A DNA stretch of 22,459 nucleotides from Rhodocollybia butyracea (Eukaryota; Basidiomycota; Agaricomycetes; Agaricales; Omphalotaceae): NCBI GenBank assembly GCA_015501585.1, contig JADNRY010000887.1:1-22459 (forward strand), written 5' to 3'. This document shows, piece after piece, positions 9,253 through 20,407 of this stretch (position 1 is the first letter of the stretch; each line of letters begins with the position of its first letter). The notes under the pieces are model-generated. The model was not told the DNA's origin. It searched no databases and saw only the letters and a list, made by a program, of their open reading frames with translations. Position numbers and translations under genes: made by a program.

Positions 9253-12200
9253 CTACGAATTCGAAACAAACTTCCATCTCGTCACTGGCACCATCCTCAT
9301 CCCACCTGTCTCATCCATCCCATTTATACCCACTCCAACGACCTTCATTCCCCCATCGACAAACCTTATCGCCTCAAACCCCAATATCCACACATCCTCC
9401 GCTTTGGTATACACACAACGAGGTTTACAATCGGAGGTAGAGTTGGAATCAGAATCAGAGGGGATCGCCCAATCCCAACCATCTGCTCCTTTCGAAAGGC
9501 AGGATGTGGATAGAGCAGCAACTCTAGGTATCAGGGACGAAGATGAAGACAGCTTGACCGTGTCCATCGTATCTATATCCATTTCAACATCACCTTCAGC
9601 ACCATCCGATGCGGAAAGTTTGATTTTCGGCGTAGATGACTCCGGGAACCGATATTCAAGACACTCTTTTACTCGAGATTGTTCTGTGATGAAGAGGACA
9701 TAGGGGCAGGAGTAGGGATGGTTCGTAGCTTGCCCAATTAACTTGATTTGCTCAGGCTGCTCGGTTTCTGGTAGTAAAGCTTCGCTGGTGCCAGTACACG
9801 TATTACTCTCCATTTTCGTAGCTGTGGTTGCAGCAGCAGCTGTAGACGTTGGATTGAGGGCGGCTGAAGCTGTGGTTTCAGGTTTCCTTTCAGTTCGGAG
9901 AATGCAGAGGACACCACAACGAGGGTCCGACTTATCGTCCCATTCGAGAACTATAGCCGAATGGGAATGATTCTTCGTTGACGTGAGAGAAGTAGAGGTG
10001 GGCGAGGCGGATGTAGATGTTGCAGTATCATCGGTGCGTATGCGCTTTGCTGGAGGTTCGCGTTCAGAATGAGAAGAGGAACCCAAAATGAAATCTGAAT
10101 CAAGTCCTGAAATCGAAACAACTGCATTTCGCAACGCATCAGGGGTATATTTGTACCTGTAATTCTTTATGAATAAGGGCAATGCACTGCAAAGATAAAA
10201 ATACACAGACCAAGGTTCCGTGCCCTTCCCAACCCCAATCTTACTCCCAAAAACGACCGTCCTCCGTTCAAACAACCTCTTCTCCTCCTCCTCCTCTTCA
10301 TTCACACTTAAAGTAGAAGTAGGCGCGTGAACAGGAAAACTTCCTTCAAACGCAAATGCCCCACGGGATCGTTTCATTCCCGCCTGACTTGTAATGAATG
10401 TACCATCGTTTCGGGATCCGAGTCTGGAGTTGGATTTGAAGTTTATTTGGGAGCTCAGTGGAGAGTTGGACCTAGCGTTGAGTTTGGATTGACTGGCGTT
10501 GGCGTTGGTAGAAGAACTACTAATACCGAAAGCTTTGGCGCGCTGTTCAGCGTATTCCAAGAGCCGCTGAGAACGATTGCGGAGACCGGATCGATGGGTT
10601 GGGGTGCGCTGGGTAGGAAGAAGATCAAGTAAGAGATGTGAAATACGATGCGAATAAAAGAAGACATATATCGATAAAGATCCGGAGAAGAAACCCACCT
10701 CAATAAACTCAACCTCCAAAACCTCAATCGCACTTCCATCATGCCCGATACCCCAGCTGGCACTAAGGAGACTTCGGCCGTCGTCGTCTGGGTTATCGAG
10801 GATTGCTTCGCGGTCCTGTCCTGATTCTTGTTCATCTCTTTCTCTCCTACGTTGATCCCCATTGTTTCGCGGTTCTCCTTTTTCCTTCAGTTCTTCCCCG
10901 GTTTTTCGCTCTCTCAGTTCCACGAGCTCAAGCTCAAGCTCTAGATTCAAATTCGGTTCAGAGTCTAGTGGAGGGTGGACAGTCGACGGACCATGAGCAG
11001 TCGGGGCGGACGAGGGGCCAACAGATGGAACAGATGACGAGGGATCAATAGGCGGAGCCGACGAGAGACCAACAGACGAAATAGACGGAGCAGACGGTAG
11101 CGCTGGCGGAGCCACAGGCAATTCCAAATCCTGATCTAGCTCCCCCTCCTCTTTCAACTCTCCTTCCTCCGTAGAAGTCGAATTTGAAGTGGAGGGTTCG
11201 ATTTTGGGTGCGCTGGCTGGCACAACATTGGTAACGTTCGTAGTGCTGATATTTGAACCATTAGAAATCGTCGCCGCCGCCGTTTCCTTCTCCAGCTGCT
11301 CCTTCTCTTGTTCATCACCGTTCTTTTCCACGCCCACACCCTCCTTCCCCTTCCGCTGCTTCTTCGCACTCCCCCAGCCACTCCGCATACGATCCCCTCC
11401 AAAATACTGCTCGCCCATGCCCCCCATGAACCGCGCTACGACTTCTTCTTTCCCTCTTCCCTGTCCTCTTCTTCCTCTCCCACTTCCCTCGGATCCCACC
11501 TGCTGATGCTGCGAGGCTTGAGCTTGAGCTTGTTGAGCCCAAAGTCCATTCGTGCTCTGCATCTGCCCATCCTGAGTCTGATTCTCAGCACCTTGCACCG
11601 TCTCTGCGCCTCCGCCCACATTCTCGACCCAAGGCGTCATACCAGCTTCTCCTCCCCCACTCGCACTATTCACAGCAAACCCAGCCCCCGCACCGCCGCC
11701 TGCCCCCAAACACCTAATAACCCTCAACTTCACACACATATCTCTTCCCTCCTCACGTGCCTTCTTCGCACCCGACCACGTCACCCATCCAGAATGGAGT
11801 GCGCAAAGGAAGATGTCGGAATCGTCGGTGTAGATTCTGCGGCGGCGGGGTGTTGTAGATTGAGGTGTCGTTTGAGGGGCAGATGCGTTTGGGCTGGTGT
11901 TCGAGTTGTGGAGAGGGTGTGTATTAGCAACAGGATGGGTAGAGTTGGATGAGGAAGTAACAGGGACGTGGGAGTTGGAGGCGTGTCTGACGTGTGGCGG
12001 GTGATTATATCGCCCATCTCGCCCATCTCTTCCCTCTCTTGCTTCACGTCCATCTCGTCCATCATATCCTTGTCCCTGTCCCTGTCCACCAGGCCCGCCG
12101 AACCCCTCCCTATCCACATCCATCCCCATCCCTCTAGAATTAGAAAAGGATCCTCTTTCTCCAAGTCCCAACGACGAAGGCCCTCCTATCGACGACGAAG

Positions 12201-14853
12201 CCGAAGACAAAACTCCACCTCCCCAAACCCTATACCTCCTCTTCTGCTTGGGTCTCTCTAACGGGATGAACCCGTTTGGTATGATGATTGTGACGAGGGT
12301 TTCAGAGTCGAGGACGTCGCTATCTGCGTCGGGGTCCGAGGATGAGGACACGAGGGAATTGGAGTTGGGAATGGGATTGGAATTGGAATTGGGAGGCAAG
12401 AGGGAGTTGAGATGGATATTGATGAGGGGGTTGGGGTGGAGATTGAGAAGACCAGCAAGCGGGTCCATGTCCGGGGTCCAGACAAGGGAACTAGACGCAG
12501 GTTTTTCTCCATCGACGGGCATCTGTTCCTCCCCTGCAAGTTGCTCGTTCTCCTTATCCCCTTATCCTTACGGGCTACATTGCCGCTCTCATCATCAGTC
12601 CACTCCCGCTCCGCACCAAACAGATACGGGAACGGGGTTTTGGGCCAGACGTACGTCCCAAGGTTTATTTTGACGCGTGATTTGACTTGACGGTCTTTTC
12701 CTGTGTCTCCCAGGCCCCGGACTCCTTCTTTATCTCGGTCTCGTGTTTGGTCTCGTGTTTGGTCTCGCGTGTGATCTCGGTCGCGATCTCGGTCTCTTTC
12801 TTTTTCACGCTCGCGGTCGCGGTCTCGGTCTCGCGCCCGGTTAGCGTCAATTTCCGTTTCTGTTTTTTGGACTCGGTCTAGTTCTCGTTCTCGGGCTCGT
12901 TCCGTTTCCGTTTCTCGCTCGCGTCCTCTTTCGGGAGGAGGAGCGTGAGTGGGGTTCGAGTGAGTGTTAGTGTGAGGGTGAGAGGAGGACGAATCAAACG
13001 AGTTGTGTGAATGCGAATGCGAATCGGGTGGCCCAGGATTAAGCGGATGCGGGTTGTTCAGTGACGATGGGTTTTGGTGAGGACCACCTATGTATTTACA
13101 TTTAGCTGGAAATGACTCGAAAAAGTAAGAACTTACCCATATCCATTCCTCCCAAACGCTGTTCAAACACATGATCAAGATCCATTTCTCTCTCTCTCGC
13201 CCCTACATCTCCCATACCGATGCCTATAACAGCAGCTCTCGTCCGCTCTCTCTCTCTTTCCCTCATCAAATCCCTCTCTCCACGTTCACGATCTCCCATA
13301 GTCATGGACATATTAAGGATTCGCTCGCGTTCGCGTTCGCGACTATACGCTTCCCTCTCTCTATCTATCCTATCCAGTTTATCCAACGCAAGTCTTTCTC
13401 GTTGTTCTCTCTCCATACGTTCACGCTGTTGTTGTTGGTCCATCATATGTTGGTGTCGATACATGTCGCGTTGGGGATGAGTATCTGGACCTGAGCTAGG
13501 ACCTGGACCAATAATACGATAACCTCCGGTATCTCGATAATCGCGTTCCCTCTCCCCTCTAAACCCACCAGAAGGTCTCCTCTGCTGCTGTACCGGGGAC
13601 GCTCTCCTCTGTGGTGGATGACTGGTATCCACTTCCTCCCCTTCCTTCGCGCCGGGGGTTAACTGCAAACCCGGTAAAAACTGGGTATGAAACTGATTCT
13701 GAAATTGCTTCTGTGGCAAAACTTGTCCACTAGCATTCAAGTTCACAATTGTTCCTCCTCTAGGTTCAGTGGCACCCGGAACAGCCACTGGGCCACCCGT
13801 TCCAACGCCTACAGCAGGACCTTGTGCATTGACATGGATCTGTTGTTGTTGAGCTTGAGCTTGTGCTAGTTGGTGTTGTTGGTGACTTTGTTGGTGTTGT
13901 GGTGGAACAAGAGATAGAGTGCCGGGAGCTGGAGCGGGGATAGGTGCAGGAACAGGAGTTCCTACCGTGACGAATGGCTGGAAATGATTGTGATATGGAA
14001 ATTCACCACTACGAGGAGGAAGAGCAGTAGACGGAGGGATTTTAAGGCCTTCAGTCGGAGCAGATCCAGGTCGGCTACCGCGTCGTTTAGAGAGAGGTGT
14101 CGTTTCAGCTACAGGTGATGCAGAGTGGCTTTTGGATTCTGTTACAAAAAATGTTGGACCTTTTTTTTCGTGAAAAGAAAGAAAAAACGGACCTTGTTTC
14201 TTTACTGGTCTATCTCTTTCACCGGTCCAATCCATAATATTGTGTATCCTTGGCTGCTGTTGTTGCTGCTCATCCAAATCGCGACGTGGTGCGAATACAG
14301 CATCAGCTCGCGACCCTGTCTCTCCACGTGCCTCCGGTCCGGCGATCCGTACACTTCCGCTCGATGCTGTTGGCCAGACGGGTGGGGTCGACGCTGGAGC
14401 AGAATTTGAAGTGGAAGGACCCGGCTGAGAATGTGTACGAGTGTGATGTGAGATTCGGGAAAGAACGGGAGATGAAGATGACGAGGAAGGGTTGCTAGAG
14501 TGTTGCTGTTGCTGCTGTTGTGATTTCCAGTTCACAGATGCATTTGAAGGCGAATTGGTAGATGGCCAGGTTGCGTGGCTTTGGTCATTATTATTGTTGT
14601 TGCCTGTAGCCATGTTGTTGTTGCCTGCACCCATGTTCGGGTTTGTGGTCGTGCTCGTCCCCGTCCCCGTGCCCGTACCCATACCCACACCGCCGCCGTT
14701 GCCGTTGCCGCTACTAACAGCAGAACCAGACCCGGTTCCAGTTCCAATCCCAGTCCCAGCAGCAGACCCAGTCCCAGTCCCAGACCCAGTACTATTATTA
14801 TTCCTCCGCCTCTCATCCGAAGGCGAATCCTGCAACAACGCTGCAACATTCAT
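9253..14853 (-). CDS. RXT3: Rxt3-like subunit of the Rpd3L histone deacetylase complex
   Basis: Rxt3 is a subunit of the large Rpd3/Sin3 histone deacetylase complex, acting in the nucleus in transcriptional repression. The family signature is present in order: INLGTYVWPKTPFPYLF (about 700), IPNGFIPL (about 811), RRRIYTDDSDIFLCALHSGW (about 957-975), ASWGIGHDGSAIEVLEVEF (about 1318-1336) and YKYTPDALRNAVV (about 1471). I read exons 14853-14193, 14138-13137, 13087-12572, 12533-10699, 10608-10211 and 10156-9253, which sum to 5316 bases and 1771 residues ending RWKFVSNS. Yeast Rxt3 is about 300 residues; the excess is low-complexity sequence (poly-Gln, Gly/Thr, Arg/Asp/Glu, Ser/Pro), including some 345 residues inserted between two core motifs. 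Introns at 14139-14192, 10609-10698 and 10157-10210 are multiples of three without stops; they are called from splice signals and protein fit. The ATG at 14851-14853 begins MNVAALLQDSP and follows a pyrimidine-rich leader. Confidence 0.82.
10003..11330. repeat. Source segment of the partial RXT3 duplication
   Basis: This part of the intact gene is repeated in diverged form at 1-1372 in direct orientation, about 10 kb away. The match spans exon and intron sequence alike. Being open throughout its exons, it is taken as the parent. Confidence 0.85.
12720..12936 (-). repeat. Arg/Asp/Glu dipeptide-rich coding repeat in RXT3
   Basis: Short imperfect repeats (cggtctcgg-like on the plus strand) encode alternating charged residues such as RDRDRDRE, EKERDRD and TRDQTRDQTRD. 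Mixed-charge RE/RD tracts of this kind are common in nuclear proteins. The tract lies just before the conserved INLGTYVWPKTPFPYLF segment. Confidence 0.8.
14496..14522 (-). repeat. Poly-glutamine tract in RXT3
   Basis: A CAG/CAA run (tgttgctg... on the plus strand) encodes seven consecutive Gln near residue 115. Shorter Gln runs occur near 14255-14272 and 13833-13905. These low-complexity stretches match the disordered character of the N-terminal half. Confidence 0.8.
14640..14805 (-). repeat. Gly/Thr-rich imperfect repeats near the RXT3 N-terminus
   Basis: Repeated short units encode patterns such as TGSGTGTGS, GIGTGTGSGS and GMGTGTGTGTS at roughly residues 20-75. The six-base periodicity points to slippage-driven growth. 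This region is expected to be disordered. Confidence 0.75.
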
Positions 14854-14942
14854 CTTTTCCTGAGGCGATATTCTGGCTGTTCAGTTTTGAGCAGCGCAGC
14901 TTTACGATGGAAGTAGCACTAGCTGTGGAAGCAAATCGTTCC

Positions 14943-14980
14943 GAAAGAGAGAAAGACTCGGAAAGAAAGAAAGAAAGAGA
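14943..14980 (-). promoter_or_regulatory. Pyrimidine-rich tract upstream of the RXT3 start
   Basis: Read on the coding strand this is a run of CTTT units about 90 bases before the ATG. CT-rich blocks are frequent just upstream of transcription starts in filamentous fungi. Another simple-sequence stretch of ttcat units follows at 15011-15046. Confidence 0.4.
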
Positions 14981-15046
14981 CTTTTTTGATAGTTGATGGG
15001 GAAAGAAACTATTATTCATTCATTCATTTCATCATTTCATCAATTC

Positions 15047-15945
15047 CCGGCGTCGAGCGCTCATGACAGAAACCGTGCGATCAGCCCTTGAATCCGATGA
15101 TCGAATTCTAAATCCATCATTACACGTGGTCACAATCTCAGATTGACTCTAGCAGCGTAAAGTCTTTCGGAGTACTCGTATCGGTAGAGTATCAGTATCA
15201 GTATATATATCATCCGATGCACTAGATATGTATCCGGTATATCCGACAATATCAGTATCTGGTGACTCCATTCACTCAGAGCTCTCGCTCTCTCAAGTCA
15301 GTACCTGCCCACTGATCTTTCCTGGGACCTGAACCTTATTGCTCCCTCTATAACCTCCGATTCGACTTCGATAAGCTCCGGGAGTAAAGCATACCCACAG
15401 CTTGACTTTTCACCCACCTCTCCACTGCAAGTATGGGACCACGCAGGGGCGGGCATACTCACAGCCGCGACACTGTCACATTGAGGCAAATCAGGCTTCT
15501 TGAAGCTAGGACGTAATTGCCAGACGCTAGTTAGGGGTTGGGTGCGAGTTTGAACATTCCAAGAATCCCACCAGGAAAGCAATCCACTGGAGGCCGCTTC
15601 GCCGCCGGAAGGGAGGTTCCAGAGCCTACGTTATAATCGTATGCAACTCAGATAGTTACATACTACAACCGGCAGCGTGAAGCGAAGCGAAGTAGACTCA
15701 GGGTATGCACATGTACCTGTTATCGTGGCTGTAAGTCTTCTCCTGTTGTATTCTCTTTTTTTATTTTTCGTTATTGATTTTCTTTCCAGTCAAGCCTGCT
15801 CCACAAACGTCCACTTTATACATACAACAATTGGTCTCTTTACATAACGAGAACGTGAACGAAAATTCAGAGTTAAAGAGTAATAACGAAGAATTCTATG
15901 GACCTTCTACACATTCTAAATAACACCCTCCACAGACACCCCAAA
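15047..15945. other. Intergenic: RXT3 promoter side and ATPase 3' flank
   Basis: No gene was recognised. An open frame on the minus strand at 15298-15582 has no recognisable motif and no support from neighbouring sequence. The segment holds the TATCNG-rich cluster near 15179-15261 and T-rich sequence near 15750-15790. It should contain the upstream region of RXT3 and the 3' UTR of the ATPase. Confidence 0.5.
15179..15261. repeat. Cluster of TATCNG-type hexamers
   Basis: Within about 80 bases the hexamers tatcgg, tatcag, tatcag, tatccg, tatccg, tatcag and tatctg occur, with a short TA run (tatatatat) in the middle. It sits about 330-410 bases upstream of the RXT3 start. It could be decayed microsatellite or a cluster of binding sites; the sequence does not decide. 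Confidence 0.45.
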
Positions 15946-18900
15946 TTACCAAGCAACCTTCGCTAACAGTGATTTTGGATGACCGCGATTCCACCACTTC
16001 CGGCTCTCGTCAATGAACAAGATGACAAGTCCATACGCCATGGGAAGGAAGAAGTACTGCGCCTTCACACCACGCGTAAGAAGAATATTTTGGAACACCG
16101 GGACGTAGGAGAAGAAGCTATAAGAAACGAAAGCGTCAGTCAACTCCGCCCAACAATAATGCAAGTACATCAAACTCACAAAGCCAGAGCAAGTCCAGCT
16201 ATGATCGCAAGGAACAGATGAATATTGCGAGTCTTCCGTCCTTTAATCGGATTCTGTTGGAATATCGAAAGACGGCGTGTCCGCGTCGAGAGCAGATTGA
16301 ACCACTGCATGACTACCAGATTGAAAAAGTCTTTATGCAGGTCAATGTCAGTCGCAGAAGTACATTTAAAAATAAAAAAAAGTAACACACAGATCGACTG
16401 GGCTTTATTTGTCAACTCAGCGAGCACGTCTGGATCCACGTCAGCGCCACCGTACTTCAGCCAGAGGGCAGAAAATGGAACGCCGTTGAGCTGGAACCCG
16501 AAATAGAACGCGCTACATCAGGGCACAATAAATGAACAGGGGTTCGAAGAAAGGAAAATCACGAAAACACCAACCCAACCATGGACGCAAACGATTCAAG
16601 GATACCCAAGAACGCATACGCGTGAAGCATCAGTTTCCAGTTTACGAGTCGGTCTTTTTTGCGATCACGAGGCTTGCGTAGTAAGAGGTCCGCTTCGGGC
16701 TTTTCATAAACAAGCGAAAGTGCAGGAAGGGTATCGGTGGCAACACAGATGATGATCATTTGGATAGAACTGAGGGCTTGAGGTAATCCTGAGCGTAGAG
16801 TGAAAACGAGCTGTACACCGCTATGATCTTCGGAGACATACCAAATAGGACGTTAACGACAACGGGCATGAGTTCGGAAAAGCTTCCTGTATTACACATG
16901 ATATTGTCAGATAAGAAAGAAGAAAGAGATTGATACATAGACGGACCAGCAGGTAAAAGGTATGTGATAGATTTGCGTAGATTTTCAAAGCACAATCTTC
17001 CGTGTTCAATCCCAGTAATGATTGCAGAGAAATTCGAGAGCAAAATGAGATCTGCGGCTTCCTAAAAGATTCATCAGTGACTGGACCTTTCTGTCGGTAA
17101 AAAGTCAAACTGACCATTGCAACTTCAGACCCTCCGGCAACTGCAACTCCTACATCAGCTTGCTTGAGGGCGGGGGCATCATTAACTGAGCTTTAAACGT
17201 TAACAAAAAAATGGCGAGGAAAGATGATAGTTTCCCACCTCCATCTCCAGTCACCGCGACAGTACACCCTCCATTTTGGAACGTCTTCACAATCTGAAGC
17301 TTTTGTTGTGGGCTTGTACGAGCAAACACCAACTCGTCAAACTGCACATAACCAAATCAATACGCCACCCCCTTGAAAGAGAGTCAACAAACGTACAGTT
17401 AAAACCTGTTTCCACTGCGATTCCGTCATAGTCATCATCTCAGGGCCACTCAAAACAATACTGGTCAATTTACCATCAAGTTCTTTATCGCTGTTGAACT
17501 CGGGTATTTCGTCGAGAGGCTTGTCGCGAGGCAGATTGGAAAGATGTTGAACCTCGGCCACAGGATTCGTGATAATGCCAACTTGGCGAGCTATCGAGGC
17601 GGCGGTAAGAGCGAAATCGCCAGTAACCATTGCGAAACGAATTCCAGCCCTTCTACAAACGCTCACAGTGTGCGCCGTGTCATCCCTAGGAGGATCAACC
17701 AGAGCCACAAGTCCGATAATGCAAAGACCAGTGTTCAAAGCGACGAGGTGGTCCTCACTATGAGTAGGATCAAATGCCGAGCCCTCCCTCTCAAGATCGC
17801 TGGGAGTGATAATCCGTTTGGCGAGAAGCAGAACGCGCATTCCACGGCTGGCAAAATCCTCTTGAATGGAGGAGATACTGGAGATAGTCGGGCGGTCAAT
17901 TGGACATGTAGTGCCAGATGCGTGGATGAAGTTCGAGCAACGACCCATGAGTACGTCGGGGGCCTGGGGGTAAATATGATAAACGGAGCAGATATCGAAG
18001 AACACATAACACGTACACCTTTGACGAGTAACAGTAGATCGGAAGAGGTATAATTGTCAGACTTAATGATCGGGTATGAGGGGTTCGTCGAGTTCGATTT
18101 GAACAACTTGAGCGCAAATTTATTCTCTGTGTGACTCCAGTCAGTAGGGTAATGCAAACGTAGAGAAAATCATCAGCTAACTGGAATTGAACGCGAGTTT
18201 TCCAAGCTCTTCCCATGAATCTCGAAGATCTGAAACTAGTGAGACCTCCTCAGAGAATCGTAGAACGGCAGAATCTAAAGTACATCACATAACGCAAGGT
18301 TAGCGAATATTAATAGTGATCATGCCATTAGATGATTAATACCTGTAGCATCCCCATGAACCTTTCTCAATGCAACAGGCATCGAGTCTCCTGCCTTGTC
18401 GTAACTGCTTTCCTCAAACACAGCATCATTACACAAACCCGCAACCGCGGCCAGCGCCCTGACGCTCTCTCCATCAGATTCAGACTTGATAGCCATTGCT
18501 ACAGCTTCCTGAACGGAATGGGCGTTGCCTCCGATAGCAACCGATGCAACCGTCATTTTGTTGGTGGTCAGCGTACCAGTTTTATCACTGAGAATAAGAT
18601 TGACCGATCCAAGACTTTCCACGGTGGACAGTGATTTGCACAGGATGTCCGACTTGCGCATTGCACGAGCTCTACAAAGCCAACATGAGAACCATTTTTA
18701 GGTATGTCATCAGAAAAACGAACACGACGGTTAGCGAAAGGGTAACGCAAATGGGCAAGCCCTCTGAGAAATAGATGCGCGTGAATAAAAACATTTGGAA
18801 GATGGCTTAGAAAACCTACCAGGGATAAAAGCAACGGCTACAGAGACACAATCAACGAGAAGGGTGGACACAGAGATGAAGCCAGGATGATCTTTACGGA

Positions 18901-20407
18901 GCCAACCACCCCATAGGACTACATAACATGTCAGCCCTGTAAAACAGTGCTTACAATAATATATGACACTCACTAATAATAATAGCTGCAACTGTGAACG
19001 CCATTAATGCAATAAGCAACACAAAGCGCCTGATTTCGCGTTGTAGTGGGGTGGGTCCTGTACGTTCGGTGGCGGCCTGTTTTGCAATGCGGCCAAAGAC
19101 TGTGTAATCTCCCAATCCAACACAAATACCAACTCCACTTCCACTGGTGCAGAGTGTTCCTTGTAGTGCGATGTTACGAGACTCCATAACTGCGAAAATG
19201 TTTTTGTCAGAAAGGCGGGGGATAAGATAGTAGAAGAACAAGGACGGACAGTTGATATCTGTGGCATCTAGTGTTGCAGCGATGGCGTTACTCTCTCCGG
19301 TCAGGATGGAACGATCGAATCGAAGGTCGGAGGAAACTTCAATGAGACGAAGATCAGCAGGGACTTTGGAGCCGAGAGTGATTTTGACAATGTCTCCCAA
19401 GACGAGGTTTGCGGCAGGAACACTTTGAAAGCGCTTTTGGAGGTGGTAGTCTCGTAATAGAAGGGAGGCTCACTTGAAGGTTTCCCCGTCACGGGTGACA
19501 AGGATGTCTGTTGGAAGCATACCAGTGATGGAAGCCATGACACGACCGGTAGAAAAGTCTATAAAATGGGAATGAGTAAAGGTTTGGGGATGAAATTCGA
19601 AGGATAAACGCTAACCCTGCCAAGCATTGAACCCGGCTTGAAGAAGAATTACCAGCAAAAGAATGACTGCGAGTGCTAGGTTGGCCGCTGATGGGTTGGG
19701 ATCTCCAAGAGGGCGCCTAGAAGTAGTATATTCGTCAGTATGTGCAGACTGAAAGAGTAAACATCGTATACCAAGCAATAAAGCAAATGACACTCCCGAT
19801 GAAAAGCAAACTCCCGAAACCTAGCGAATGAAAATATCAGGAACCAGGAAAAATCTTAAAAGTAAGAAGATTTGCCTCCAAATACGTAAAAAAAGATCTT
19901 CGTGGCAAGGTTTCTTGGAGGAGGACTGATAACGTTCTTGCCATTTTGAGTTAAACGACGAGCAGCCATAGGTGTATCAAGGCCGGTTTTGGGAGATACC
20001 CCAACACGAGTAGCCACCTCGTCAGTAGAAAGATTATGCCATTCGAGGGTGGATAGGTCTGCGGCCCATGGTGAGTAAATGAGGAGCTAAAGGTGGCATG
20101 AAAAAAGAGTACCAGAGACATCCTTTTTGATGGATTTGTCGGGTCGTCCTTCCTTAGTATCAGTAACGTGGATACTATCGCGGCGATGAGCAACACACAA
20201 AACCGAGAAACAGAACATACTGTACCTCAAGGTCCTGAACTCTCCAATAATTTTGGCTCTCGAGTTCCCTCCGTTTGGGCGATATCCAGCGGTCAGCTCA
20301 GGACGTGGCAAGGGTACACTTGGAGCAGGGGGCGAACGAAGTTCGTTCAGCGTATACGCCGATTCCACGTCCCCATCAGGTACCTTCTCGTTCACAGAGG
20401 CAGACAT
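15946..20407 (-). CDS. P-type cation ATPase, type IIC (Na+/K+-ATPase alpha-like)
   Basis: ATP-driven cation pump of a membrane. The 22 exons I resolve (20407-20226, 20174-20113, 20058-19876, 19820-19772, 19716-19616, 19558-19474, 19422-19250, 19189-18974, 18918-18820, 18763-18724, 18671-18343, 18274-18182, 18126-18017, 17963-17397, 17341-17239, 17185-17115, 17061-16947, 16886-16842, 16788-16575, 16512-16391, 16330-16180, 16117-15946) join without a stop into 1093 residues. Visible motifs are: TGES (262-265), the dephosphorylation loop; PEGLP in M4; [13 protein letters not shown] with the phosphorylated Asp near 426; KGAPD (573-577), the nucleotide site; DPPRDD and MVTGD; TGDGVNDAP (794-802); [12 protein letters not shown] in M6; and VMQWFNL then [11 protein letters not shown] in M8 and after, which is typical of the Na+/K+-ATPase branch and not of SERCA or ENA pumps. 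Transported ions are not certain. One intron (19821-19875) has a GC donor. Confidence 0.92.

Noticed and set aside
9182..12673. Several plus-strand open frames opposite RXT3
   Set aside because: They are antisense to coding sequence with strong family motifs and are rich in Ser/Pro/Leu typical of mirror frames of repetitive codons.
15298..15582. Minus-strand open frame of 94 residues between RXT3 and the ATPase
   Set aside because: There is no motif, no plausible exon partners and no recognisable family, so it was left as intergenic.
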